The translations under genes were made by a program, and so were the position numbers. The notes under the pieces were generated by a model that was given only the letters and a program-made list of their open reading frames with translations, searched no databases and had not been told where the DNA came from. A stretch of DNA of 11,907 nt from Bacillota bacterium (GTDB lineage Bacteria > Bacillota > Clostridia > Oscillospirales > Oscillospiraceae), in NCBI GenBank assembly GCA_029268085.1, contig JAJUHD010000064.1, positions 1-11,907 of the forward strand, in the 5' to 3' direction. Positions within the stretch are counted from its first letter, which is position 1. Each line of letters opens with the position of its first letter. Of this stretch, positions 5,106-11,907 are shown one piece after another.

Positions 5106-6860
5106 TTATTTCGGCGTATGTTTGATCTCTATGTTATATGTTATGCTGCCCGAAGCGCTTCCTTCCTCCGGATAGGAGATTGATCCCGTTTCCGTGAAGC
5201 TTTCCTTTCCCATAACCGCGTTTTTATTTTGAAAAGGTACTTCAAAAATATAGCCGCCCGACTCGGACTGATAATCCCTAAACAGTTCTTCGGCAATAAA
5301 ATTAACAAAGCTGTACTCGTCCGCGCTGTATTCATCCAATTCAGGATTGTACCAGACCTCCTGTTCCGCACCGATGGTGTCAACCTGCACCTTAATGTTT
5401 TCGCTGTCGCAGGGAGAAAAGTCGACAAACTTGATCTTAACGGGGTATTCGTTCGGCAAATCAAGCTTTGTTACCCCGGGACCGCTGTGGGAATAGGACA
5501 AGTATTTACCGGTACCGGTTCCTGTATAGCTGTTTTCATTATTATCATCAAGAAAGACGATTTCAGTTTCACCATTTAAAGTCATTCTTTGCTCAGCAAT
5601 TTCCGAATACACCGAAATATCAAATTTCACTTGAAAGGTCATGGCGTTTTTGATTTTATCCAAATATTTTTGGGTGAAATCCGATGAAGCAGAAAAATCG
5701 GAGGTCATAATAGCGCTGCCGTTGACTAGCGCGATTGCCGGTCCAAGGGCTTTATAGTCATGCTCCTCCCTTATCTTGCGAAGCTGCTCGTCAGCCGCTC
5801 GTTTCATCCATCCGGAGAAGGTTTCCATATAGCCGGAAGGGACATCCATACCGAGCGCACCCATCTCTTTAATAACCCGAAAGGTCAGATTCATCACGGG
5901 AATTAGTTTTTCGTTGTCGTTTTGATAGGCCATGATCAGCCTGTCGGCCTTTTTTAATTCCCGCTGCAAAAGAAGTCCGGCATAGTAAAATGCCTCTGTC
6001 TCTCCACCCACTTGGGCAACCTCGTATCCGGCTCCGAGTAACCGTCCCACAAGCTCATATTCAGGATCAAGCGTACTGCGTATGTATGCGTCAAGTTCCC
6101 GGTTTCTACTTTGTGAGGCGTTTCCGCCGTCCTCTTCTTCACACTCAAAGGTATAGTCGTCCGGGATAAGCGGCGCATTAATCGGAGTTTTCAAAAACTC
6201 CTTGACCTCGTCTAGAACAGCCTCGTAAGCGTCTCCGGCCAAAGCCTGCGCCTGACTGATTTCCGAAGAGCCGGTGGGCGTATAGACGATATAAGAGGAA
6301 AAATGCGCAACCGGTACGGAAACACTGTCCTTATCCGCGGTATGCATGGCAAAGCTCAGATGATTGCCTGCGCCGTCTGCATAAAACACGCAGGTTTCAT
6401 CTTCGGCAATAGGCCCTTTTACCGTCAGCGTTGCAGGGAGAGTAAATTGCAGTCCCTCCGGTTCCAGGATAACGCCTGTCAGCCGTTTTCCGGAAACGGC
6501 CTCCGTTTCGATATTTTGACACAGACTCATTGTAATTGTTTCTCCATAAGGGAGTGCGTTTTCCGGTATCTCCAGCCTCCATACGCTACCATTATCATCC
6601 TTAAGCTCAACAGAAACAGCGCCCCCGAGCGGGGAATAAAACACAGAGGCGCTTTTATCTTCCGAAGGAGTCAGGATTGTTTTCCCAAGCGAATAGCCGG
6701 AAACAGTTTGAGACAATTCCTCCGTCAAAAGAACATCTTGAATCTCCGTACTGTTGCCGAGACTTTCTGATGAATCGCCGGTTGGATTCGCTGCACATGA
6801 GGATAGACATAGGGTAAACAAGAGGACTGATATTATAAGCAGAACAAGATTTCTTTTCAT
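5106..6860 (-). CDS. Large surface lipoprotein with ZU5-like domain
   Basis: The product has 584 residues. A type II signal peptide ends in the lipobox LSSC (lipidated Cys22), then a Ser/Asn/Glu-rich tether (about 24-70). Residues about 72-195 form a ZU5-like beta domain: SPLGGAVSVELKDDNGSVWR, IPENALPYGETITMSL, ILEPEGLQFTLPATLTV, and the closing VPVAHFSSYIVY. This succession (glycine strand, IP-nALp turn, lEPeGl-f--PatLt, HFS-Y) is typical of bacterial ZU5-type modules. About 200-385 is helical with charged heptad-like stretches; about 390-584 is strand-rich and ends HTPK. No enzymatic motif is visible. The ATG follows GGAGCG by eight bases. It lies downstream of the SLH gene on the same strand, probably in one transcript, and its stop abuts the recombinase scar. 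A role as a cell-surface scaffold or binding protein is inference. Confidence 0.85.
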   Translation of the reverse strand: MKRNLVLLIISVLLFTLCLSSCAANPTGDSSESLGNSTEIQDVLLTEELSQTVSGYSLGKTILTPSEDKSASVFYSPLGGAVSVELKDDNGSVWRLEIPENALPYGETITMSLCQNIETEAVSGKRLTGVILEPEGLQFTLPATLTVKGPIAEDETCVFYADGAGNHLSFAMHTADKDSVSVPVAHFSSYIVYTPTGSSEISQAQALAGDAYEAVLDEVKEFLKTPINAPLIPDDYTFECEEEDGGNASQSRNRELDAYIRSTLDPEYELVGRLLGAGYEVAQVGGETEAFYYAGLLLQRELKKADRLIMAYQNDNEKLIPVMNLTFRVIKEMGALGMDVPSGYMETFSGWMKRAADEQLRKIREEHDYKALGPAIALVNGSAIMTSDFSASSDFTQKYLDKIKNAMTFQVKFDISVYSEIAEQRMTLNGETEIVFLDDNNENSYTGTGTGKYLSYSHSGPGVTKLDLPNEYPVKIKFVDFSPCDSENIKVQVDTIGAEQEVWYNPELDEYSADEYSFVNFIAEELFRDYQSESGGYIFEVPFQNKNAVMGKESFTETGSISYPEEGSASGSITYNIEIKHTPK

Positions 6861-6901
6861 CTGATCAACGCTCCAATCAATTTGAATGCCGGTTATTTCA
6901 T

Positions 6902-7126
6902 TTAATTCTTAAAAATATAGTCCATATCGCTGCTACCTTCTGCACCGGCGAGCCTGCACCTGCCATCGCCGTCAAAATCAGCCCAGACTTCTCGGTCTTC
7001 GCCATAGTAAATATCAATAAGACCCGGCGCAATGGCGCATATACGCCGAATATGTTTTTTATCCCACACCTCTGAGATATGTGCGGAGGAGCGCAATTTC
7101 CCGCGCTCCTCCGCACCATGGTTCAA
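6902..7126 (-). CDS. Doubtful short ORF in frame with the SLH gene after its TGA
   Basis: A frame of 74 codons starts at a TTG four bases after the SLH stop and ends in TAA at 6902. It is in the same frame as the SLH gene, separated only by TGA and one codon. The first 15 codons or so are made of a perfect hairpin (7081-7116) and cannot be ordinary protein sequence. The rest reads plausibly: IDIYYGEDREVWADFDGDGR and ends MDYIFKN. DFDGDGR resembles a calcium-binding loop. No ribosome site precedes the TTG; an internal TTG after GGAGGAG is possible. It may be a decayed gene, a small gene with a late start, or a readthrough extension. A second overlapping frame (6898-7119) reads less naturally. 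Confidence 0.3.
   Translation of the reverse strand: MNHGAEERGKLRSSAHISEVWDKKHIRRICAIAPGLIDIYYGEDREVWADFDGDGRCRLAGAEGSSDMDYIFKN
7081..7116. repeat. Perfect 14-bp GC-rich hairpin after the SLH stop codon
   Basis: GTGCGGAGGAGCGC (7081-7094) pairs with GCGCTCCTCCGCAC (7103-7116) around an eight-base loop. On the transcribed minus strand it begins 13 bases after the SLH gene's TGA (7130-7132). There is no T-tract on either strand, so it is not a standard terminator. It could protect the 3' end of the SLH message, attenuate the downstream lipoprotein, or pause ribosomes. Confidence 0.8.
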
Positions 7127-7129
7127 CGC

Positions 7130-8233
7130 TCAATTCATGGCTTCATATGTCCTGACCGTCATGAGGATTGCCGCCTCACGGGTTGCCATGCCGTAACCGG
7201 CAGCGGTCTGGGCCGTTGTGGTCGCCTTCGGCATAAAATTGCCGGCGTCGTTTCCCTTAATAATACCGAGCTTTGACATGTATTTGGTCCCGTCAACCGC
7301 CCAAGAGGAAATATCCTTTTGGTCCGGGAAGTCTTTGACGCCCGCGACACTGTAATCCGCGTTCGGCGCAATGGCCTTTATCGCACGGAAGAGCATAGTG
7401 GCGCACTGTTCGCGGTTAATCAGCGTTTTGGGCGAAAAGGTCGTGGCCGAGGTCCCCGTCGTGATGCCCAGCGCATATGCTTTGAGTATCTGGCTGTTCA
7501 TTGTATCGGTAAACGGATTCGGTGACGCAGGGGCGGCAACGGTTTCCGTTACTTTTTCGTAAAGCAGGACGGCGAGCTCGCAGAACTCTTCGCGGGTAAT
7601 CGGTTTCGTCATATCCGCGCCCTTCAGGATTTCCGGAATCAGCCCCAGTTCGTTTGCTTTTTTTAGCTCAGGCTCAGCCCATGTGCTTGCATCGGAGTAA
7701 AAACTGCCCGAGCCGATGGTCACAGTATTGGAAACGGGGGAATAAATCGGCTGTATGTTCGGCCAGCCTTCATAGTAATCATAGTAGACGTGAATTCGGT
7801 AAGAATATGTATGGTTCTTTATATCGACAGTGGTCAGAGTGCCCTCATCGACGGGGTCGAAAGGAATCGGAAATTCACGGGCGATTATGCGTCCTGCGGT
7901 CTCCGCGTCGCCGGTGGAGGTGGTATATACATCTATGTATCCGCCGCCTCCGAATTCGCTCCATTCGCCGTCGTCAATCTTTTCGGACCAGTCCCAGAAC
8001 ACAGAGCCGCCTCCGGGGGCGTTGTAGTCCAAATCTAGAACGCTCTGGGGGAAATATACCTGAGCTTCAAAATAAGGTTTGCCGTCCTCGTAGTGCTTAA
8101 GCTCGATACTCTTGATCGTGGGTGCTTCAAGCGAGGACGGAACGCCCTCCGGCAGCGCGGCCAGCGCGTTCATGGGCATTAGGGAAAAAATCAGGATAAG
8201 GGATAAAAGCGCGGTTAAAAGTTTGTTTTTCAT
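7130..8233 (-). CDS. SLH-domain cell-wall protein
   Basis: The product has 367 residues. A Sec signal peptide (MKNKLLTALLSLILIFSLMP) has cleavage near MNALA (residue 25-26). Residues about 38-173 form a strand-rich module, possibly fibronectin-III-like, ending SPVSNTVTIG. Three SLH repeats follow: about 180-228 (STWAEPELKKANELGLI, ITREEF), 239-288 (FTDTMNSQILKAYALGITTG, FSPKTLINREQC) and 300-363 (FPDQKDISSWAVDGTKYMSK, GIIKGN). Such repeats bind pyruvylated secondary wall polymers, so the protein should be held on the wall outside the cell. The positions of the usual TRAE motif read TREE, NREQ and a displaced TREA, so repeat 3 looks divergent. The ATG follows AAGGAGA. It lies 55 bases downstream of the LuxR-type gene; TTGACG at 8281-8286 might be a -35, but no good -10 is seen. 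Confidence 0.9.
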   Translation of the reverse strand: MKNKLLTALLSLILIFSLMPMNALAALPEGVPSSLEAPTIKSIELKHYEDGKPYFEAQVYFPQSVLDLDYNAPGGGSVFWDWSEKIDDGEWSEFGGGGYIDVYTTSTGDAETAGRIIAREFPIPFDPVDEGTLTTVDIKNHTYSYRIHVYYDYYEGWPNIQPIYSPVSNTVTIGSGSFYSDASTWAEPELKKANELGLIPEILKGADMTKPITREEFCELAVLLYEKVTETVAAPASPNPFTDTMNSQILKAYALGITTGTSATTFSPKTLINREQCATMLFRAIKAIAPNADYSVAGVKDFPDQKDISSWAVDGTKYMSKLGIIKGNDAGNFMPKATTTAQTAAGYGMATREAAILMTVRTYEAMN

Positions 8234-8288
8234 TACTGGATTCTCCTTAAAAATATTTTAATTTTTAATTTTGGGAGCGACGTCAAAC

Positions 8289-8597
8289 CTATTCTTCCGG
8301 CGGCATATCCTCCGGCTTCAGCCTTACCGTTCGGTAAATCCGACTTAGCTCTGCCGCGTTCGTGACACCCAGCTTGCGGTATATGCCGCTAAACAGCTTC
8401 CGTGCTGTCTTTCGGTCAAGAAGCATTGTTTCAGCCGTCCAGTGAGCTGTGTAACCGAGACGGAACCATTCAAACGCCGCGCGTTCATCGTCGGCCAGTT
8501 GGGAGACACGCCACTGTTTTTCCTGTTCCGCACTCAGCCCTTCGGGTAAATGCTTGTTATCCTTGTTGGGCGGCAAAAGCGACCTGAACAGGTACAT
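8289..8597 (-). CDS. Short LuxR/GerE-type HTH protein
   Basis: The product has 102 residues starting MYLFRSLLPP. The ATG at 8597 is preferred because it sits nine bases after AGAGGAGG; an ATG three codons earlier directly abuts that site. After a charged linker, residues about 33-90 match a LuxR/GerE helix-turn-helix: LADDERAAFEWFRLGYTAHW, then AETMLLDRKTARKLFSGIYR and KLGVTNAAELSRIYR. The final KLGV-N-AEL signature and spacing fit the recognition and dimerisation helices. There is no receiver or sensor domain, so any signal must come from partners or from protein level. The same kind of domain ends the membrane regulator at 8744-10219, suggesting related recognition. It immediately precedes the SLH gene and is likely co-transcribed with it or controls it; that is inference. 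Confidence 0.8.
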   Translation of the reverse strand: MYLFRSLLPPNKDNKHLPEGLSAEQEKQWRVSQLADDERAAFEWFRLGYTAHWTAETMLLDRKTARKLFSGIYRKLGVTNAAELSRIYRTVRLKPEDMPPEE

Positions 8598-8693
8598 ATT
8601 CAACATCCTCCTCTGTTCATATAAATCTTATAAACTAACAATAAGAAATATTTCTCTTCGCCGCAATATCCCAATTTTAGGAGAAGAAAACAA

Positions 8694-8725
8694 AAGCCCC
8701 CCTCCCAAAACAGGGAGGGGAGCTT
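8694..8725 (-). terminator. Intrinsic terminator of the membrane LuxR gene
   Basis: CCCCTCCC (8699-8706) pairs with GGGAGGGG (8713-8720), extended by flanking AAGC/GCTT-like pairs. The minus strand continues TTTTGTTTTC. It lies 18 bases after the stop of the gene ending at 8744 and separates it from the short LuxR gene. Confidence 0.85.
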
Positions 8726-8743
8726 AAATATATGTATTCCGGC

Positions 8744-10219
8744 TTAATCTTCAGCAGAGGAGCCAGAGATTTCCGAGGGCTGGACATATCCGAACATCAA
8801 AAACAGCTCAGCGCGGCTATTAATATTGAGCTTTTTATAAATTGCCTTGCTGTAAGTGGCGACCGTGGAAACCGTTAGTCCCAGCTCCGGTGCAGCTTGC
8901 CGCAGCGTCATCCCCCTCAGAAGCAGCAGGACGAGCTGCTTTTCACGCGGTGATAGCGGCGTGTCATCCAGACTCGGACGAAGCTTTTGCTTCACCACAT
9001 TTGAGGAAGGAGCAGTCTCTCCGGACGGATACATTCGGATAAGGCGAAATTCCTTGGACCAATCGGCAAAAAACAGATGTTGGGAGTAAGCAGTGGAGAG
9101 CAGCAAAAACACGGCGAACAGGATTCCGGCGGTAACTGCAGCAAGTGTCTGCGTCGGCATTATTCCGTCCAATATCTCGATCCCGGCGTAGAGGATTCCA
9201 CACGCCGTCATAGTCAACAATACGAGAAGCTTGTGCATCCTGAAATCGCAGAATTTGTTGGTGACACTGCCGACCAGATACAGCGCAATCACAAAGCCAA
9301 GCTCTTTAAGCTCGGAAAAAAGATACGCTCCCTGCGGCAGCTTCGCGTACCACAACACATGCCCTAGAATTGACGATAAGAAAAACACGTTGCACAGAGT
9401 CCAAGCGCTCCGCTTAAAAATCGCCTGCAGTGTCACACACAGCGTGGTCAATGCAAGAGCGAGTACCCCCCAGAGCTGTGCGTCTGCCGGGTGCGCGAAC
9501 GCCGGGGCGTGGAAGCCCGTGATCCGGATAGCGAAATATGACAAGAAGAGGTACAGCGCGAGCCAGATGCTGGGGTGAAATTTACGGGCCGTATTTTCTC
9601 CGGCTCCAGCGTAATCGTTCTTTTTCGATAAAAGCATACAGACGCACAGAACGGCAACAAGCCCCAGTGCACCGAGCTTTCGCCAGATGTCTTGAATCGG
9701 GAAAAGTTCGTCGGCCAGTTCAAGGGACTCGATAAGCAGGAGCATTAGCGCGCCGCCGAAAAAACGCTCGGCGTTATTGAGCATAAACACATACGAAAAG
9801 CTTCCTGTGGACACACAGCCGCCTACGCCAGCCATAATGAGCGCCGAGCAAAAAAGGGAAGCGGCCCCGTTCGGAAGGAAAAGCCACGGTACAAGACCTG
9901 CAGCGGCGATAAGGGCGGAAATCTTAGAGATTGCGGTAATATTCTCCTTGGTTGAGAGGGCGAACATAATGATGGCACCGGCGACAAATGCGAGAAAGGT
10001 AACTGTAGTCTGTGACAGACCGAACAGGTCCGCGCCGCCAGGCAGGAAGAAGTCCTGGGCGTTAATGAGGATCATTGCCACGGGAAATACAAAAAAGTAG
10101 TGCAGGTAGTCTCGCCGGATATGCCGGAGGGGCAGCACGTCCCGTGCGATCAGAAGATTGCGCAGGGATGACAGTATTTCTGTAAAAAAACCTTTTCCAC
10201 TTCTTTTCATCTCAGACAT
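8744..10219 (-). CDS. Membrane-bound LuxR-type regulator (MFS-like sensor plus HTH)
   Basis: The product has 491 residues. The ATG at 10219 is chosen because GGGAGAG lies eight bases upstream; an earlier in-frame ATG at 10240 has no ribosome site. About 12 hydrophobic segments fill residues 40-380 in a transporter-like layout, with a basic N-terminal tail. A cytoplasmic linker (about 385-418) leads to a LuxR/GerE HTH at about 420-477: LSPREKQLVLLLLRGMTLRQ, AAPELGLTVSTVATYSKAIY, KKLNINSRAELF. This architecture, a 12-helix MFS-like module fused to a LuxR HTH, is known from Actinobacteria such as Eggerthella and from Clostridia. It is thought to sense a small molecule at the membrane; the ligand is unknown. 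It has its own terminator, and a promoter candidate lies at 10322-10349. Control of the downstream surface genes is inferred. Confidence 0.88.
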   Translation of the reverse strand: MSEMKRSGKGFFTEILSSLRNLLIARDVLPLRHIRRDYLHYFFVFPVAMILINAQDFFLPGGADLFGLSQTTVTFLAFVAGAIIMFALSTKENITAISKISALIAAAGLVPWLFLPNGAASLFCSALIMAGVGGCVSTGSFSYVFMLNNAERFFGGALMLLLIESLELADELFPIQDIWRKLGALGLVAVLCVCMLLSKKNDYAGAGENTARKFHPSIWLALYLFLSYFAIRITGFHAPAFAHPADAQLWGVLALALTTLCVTLQAIFKRSAWTLCNVFFLSSILGHVLWYAKLPQGAYLFSELKELGFVIALYLVGSVTNKFCDFRMHKLLVLLTMTACGILYAGIEILDGIMPTQTLAAVTAGILFAVFLLLSTAYSQHLFFADWSKEFRLIRMYPSGETAPSSNVVKQKLRPSLDDTPLSPREKQLVLLLLRGMTLRQAAPELGLTVSTVATYSKAIYKKLNINSRAELFLMFGYVQPSEISGSSAED

Positions 10220-10321
10220 ATATTTTCTCTCCCAAAACATAGTCGCTTTAGAGGCAGTTCCTCCGCAGCTCGAAAGCTTTTACAGACAACCAATGCTATA
10301 TCGAGACTTGCGGTCTAACAT

Positions 10322-10349
10322 ATTATAATATAACATAATTGGTAGTAAA
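10322..10349 (-). promoter_or_regulatory. Candidate promoter for the membrane LuxR gene
   Basis: On the minus strand TTTACT (10344-10349) and TATAAT (10322-10327) are separated by 16 bases. Transcription would start near 10315, leaving a leader of about 95 bases with no strong hairpin seen. The -10 is consensus and the -35 is fair. Confidence 0.5.
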
Positions 10350-10379
10350 TTTCTACGTTTGGACCGCTATAATAAAAGT

Positions 10380-10552
10380 GCAGTCTGAAAACAGCCGAAA
10401 CGGATTTGCCGCAGGCCTTCTCGTAGTACGCCTTCTTGACTCCCGCCTCCGGGTGCGCCTTCCACCATGCGCGGCGGCAGCTTTTGCGATGGCGGCGTAT
10501 CCGCAGCCTTTTTTCACAGTTCGGCAATCAGGCTTTTTTGTTCCTTTTTCAT
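10380..10552 (-). pseudogene. Decayed small HTH/zinc-finger protein gene
   Basis: The minus strand begins with ATG at 10552 and reads MKKEQKSLIAEL, then a TGA. In another frame it continues KKGCGYAAIAKA, and in a third frame CRRAWWKAHPEAGVKKAYYE followed by KACGKSVSAVF. The motifs GCGYAAIAKA (resolvase-type HTH start) and C-R-AWW-AHPE...Y...C--CGK (zinc finger) occur in this order in a family of small clostridial DNA-binding proteins I recall being common near recombinases. Here roughly 40 codons between the two parts and the end of the zinc-finger part are missing, and two frame changes are needed. It is therefore an inactive remnant; the family link is from memory. Confidence 0.6.
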
Positions 10553-10604
10553 GAAGAACCACATCCTCACTATACGGAAGCCCTGCGTATTGATGGGGGA
10601 TTAT

Positions 10605-10643
10605 GAAAAAAGCCCGTCGGCAGAAAAATCTGCCGACGGGCTT
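10605..10643 (-). terminator. Strong leftward intrinsic terminator
   Basis: AAGCCCGTCGGCAG (10610-10623) pairs perfectly with CTGCCGACGGGCTT (10630-10643) around AAAAAT. On the minus strand the stem is followed by a run of T. It lies downstream of the fibronectin-type remnant and of the chemoreceptor gene, and probably ended that transcript. Confidence 0.9.
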
Positions 10644-10692
10644 GACACTTCCTTAGAACCCGAGCCATTTTACCTTGCTTGTCATAGCCTGT

Positions 10693-10986
10693 TCAGTAAT
10701 TGTTTTCATAGAAATTGCTGTTATTCACGGTACCGTCCGGACCGAATATTTCATACCGGTTAAAAACGGACCGACGTCAATGTACGAAATCGCGTTGGCT
10801 GCAGCATCAAAATACTGATATGTTCCATTACTGTCTAACCTTGTAACAGTAAATCCTGTTTCCCGGCTTGAGTTATCCGTCCATGTTACCTTCACGCTTC
10901 CGTCGCTTAGAAGCTGGGCGGTGCGCCCCCGTCTCCGTTACCCCCATCTTCTGAAATTTCAAATCCGGTTATGTACTTTGTGCGGT
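10693..10986 (-). pseudogene. Frameshifted fibronectin type III domain remnant
   Basis: Three minus-strand frames join into a domain-like sequence. Frame one (from about 10986) reads RTKYITGFEISEDGGNGDGG and APP. Frame two (about 10922 down) reads TAQLLSDGSVKVTWTDNSSR, ETGFTVTRLDSNGTYQYFDA, then AAANAISYIDVGPFLTG. Frame three reads YEIFGPDGTVNNSNFYENNY and a TGA at 10693-10695. VKVTWTDNSS-ETGF and the later SYxD strand are hallmarks of an Fn3 module. No start codon or ribosome site is seen and at least two slips are required, so this is the broken C-terminal end of a surface protein, or the sequence carries indel errors. It starts directly after the chemoreceptor gene. Confidence 0.55.
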
Positions 10987-10992
10987 TTATCC

Positions 10993-11907
10993 TTAGTTTA
11001 GTTTAAACCCGTCAACCAAGGATTTAAGCATCTGCGCCTGTCCGGAAAGCTCCTCTGATGCAGCTGCGCTTTCCTCCGCTGTTGCAGAGTTAGTCTGAAT
11101 TACTGTGGAGATTTGATCAATTCCAACTGTAATTTGCTCAACCCCAAGTGCCTGTTGCTCTGACGCTGCCGCAATCTCGGAAATCTTATGCTTTACAATG
11201 TTTGTTTTTTCTACAACAGTTTCTAAAGATTTTGCTGTTTCATCCGCTATTCTTGTGCCGTTTTTAACAGAATTAATCGTAGTTTCTATAAGCTCCGTAG
11301 TGCTTTTAGCAGCATCTGCTGATTTTTGGGCAAGATTTCTGACTTCATCTGCTACAACCGCAAATCCTTTTCCCGCCGTACCCGCTCTGGCTGCTTCAAC
11401 AGCTGCGTTGAGTGCAAGAATGTTAGTCTGGAAAGCAATATTATCAATTGTTGATATTATTTTACTGATCTCGCGTGAAGCGACATCGATTTCATCCATA
11501 GCGACAGTCATATCTTTCATATGCTGATTGCTTTCCATAATGCCTTCGACTGCTTCATTGGTCGCGACTTTCGCTTCTTGAGCATTTCTTGCTGTTTCCT
11601 GAATTTGTTGGGCTGCCAGCGAAATAGCCGATGACAATTCCTCTATAGAAGATGCCTGCTCTGTGGAACCCTGCGCAAGAGCTTGGGCGCCGTTTGATAC
11701 CTGATCAGCTCCAATTGACACCTGATCTGATGCCACATTTATCTGTGACATTGCATCTTTAAGCGAGACAAGTATGCTTTCAATTGAAGTCTTTATCTGT
11801 ATGAAATCACCCTCGTACTGCTGTTGTGTAGTTACTGTCAAATTTCCCTGAGATATTTCTGACAGCGCATGATCCACATCGCTTATTATGTTGTTTAATG
11901 AAGTTAC
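10993..11907 (-). CDS. Methyl-accepting chemotaxis protein, C-terminal part
   Basis: The frame is open to the window edge, giving 304 visible residues; the N-terminal sensor, membrane helices and most of HAMP lie outside. The first residues, DHALSEISQGNLTV, look like the end of a HAMP domain. The rest is one long antiparallel coiled coil. Its hairpin tip, ISTIDNIAFQTNILALNAAV followed by EAARAGTAGKGFAVVADEVR, is the invariant CheA/CheW-contact region of chemoreceptors. Gln/Glu-rich stretches on both sides (STEQASSIEELSS, SATAEESAAASEELS) are candidate methylation sites. It ends SLVDGFKLN without the NWETF-type CheR-docking pentapeptide. The receptor should control flagellar motility through CheA; the signal cannot be deduced. 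An Fn3-like remnant and a terminator follow. Confidence 0.95.
   Translation of the reverse strand, partial: VTSLNNIISDVDHALSEISQGNLTVTTQQQYEGDFIQIKTSIESILVSLKDAMSQINVASDQVSIGADQVSNGAQALAQGSTEQASSIEELSSAISLAAQQIQETARNAQEAKVATNEAVEGIMESNQHMKDMTVAMDEIDVASREISKIISTIDNIAFQTNILALNAAVEAARAGTAGKGFAVVADEVRNLAQKSADAAKSTTELIETTINSVKNGTRIADETAKSLETVVEKTNIVKHKISEIAAASEQQALGVEQITVGIDQISTVIQTNSATAEESAAASEELSGQAQMLKSLVDGFKLN

Noticed and set aside
6898..7119. Leftward frame starting ATG at 7119
   Set aside because: It overlaps the more natural-looking frame at 6902-7126, starts inside the hairpin, and has an unlikely composition.
1..11907. CRISPR array, rRNA, intact tRNA, riboswitch or intact insertion sequence
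   Set aside because: No regularly spaced direct repeats, conserved RNA gene segments, known riboswitch core or intact transposase motifs were seen on either strand by eye.

Overview
The window looks like a chromosomal stretch of a low-to-mid GC Gram-positive bacterium of the class Clostridia. The evidence is AGGAGG-type ribosome sites, near-consensus sigma-A promoters, an S-layer-homology (SLH) protein, a lipobox lipoprotein, a clostridial-type chemoreceptor, and small families (YozG-like HTH, DUF6431, DUF6809-like) that I associate with Clostridia. The species cannot be named from sequence alone. Family names rest on recognised motifs; no search was run.

Layout. (1) 1-943: two small leftward genes (the first runs off the window edge) face a rightward YozG-like HTH gene. 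The divergent intergenic region holds two back-to-back promoters, both with 17-bp spacers, and several palindromes. A terminator closes the HTH gene. (2) 966-2364: a leftward operon of three genes joined by ATGA overlaps. It encodes a DUF6431-type zinc-ribbon protein, then a membrane-anchored and a secreted small protein. (3) 2458-3780: a gene-poor stretch with one 62-residue gene, three strong hairpin terminators and two fragments that look like decayed coding sequence. (4) 3781-4763: an AT-rich pair, one secreted protein of unknown family and one tiny membrane protein. (5) 4764-5105: paired hairpins and a clear fossil of a large serine recombinase, ending at the stop codon of the next gene. 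(6) 5106-10219: a leftward surface block. In transcription order it encodes a membrane-bound LuxR-type regulator with about 12 transmembrane segments (own terminator), a 102-residue LuxR-type HTH protein, an SLH wall protein, and a large lipoprotein with a ZU5-like domain. (7) 10241-10992: remains of two broken genes, a small HTH/zinc-finger protein and a fibronectin type III domain protein, plus a terminator. (8) 10993-11907: the C-terminal signalling half of a methyl-accepting chemotaxis protein, cut by the window edge.

How it fits together. The most coherent unit is the block at 5106-10219, where two LuxR-type regulators lie upstream of an SLH-anchored protein and a lipoprotein. It may be a regulated cell-surface module. 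The zinc-ribbon operon with two exported products is a second candidate for an undescribed surface system. Recombinase and zinc-finger fossils, with a change in base composition around 3-5 kb, indicate past mobile-element traffic. No intact transposase, integrase, CRISPR array, rRNA or tRNA gene was seen.
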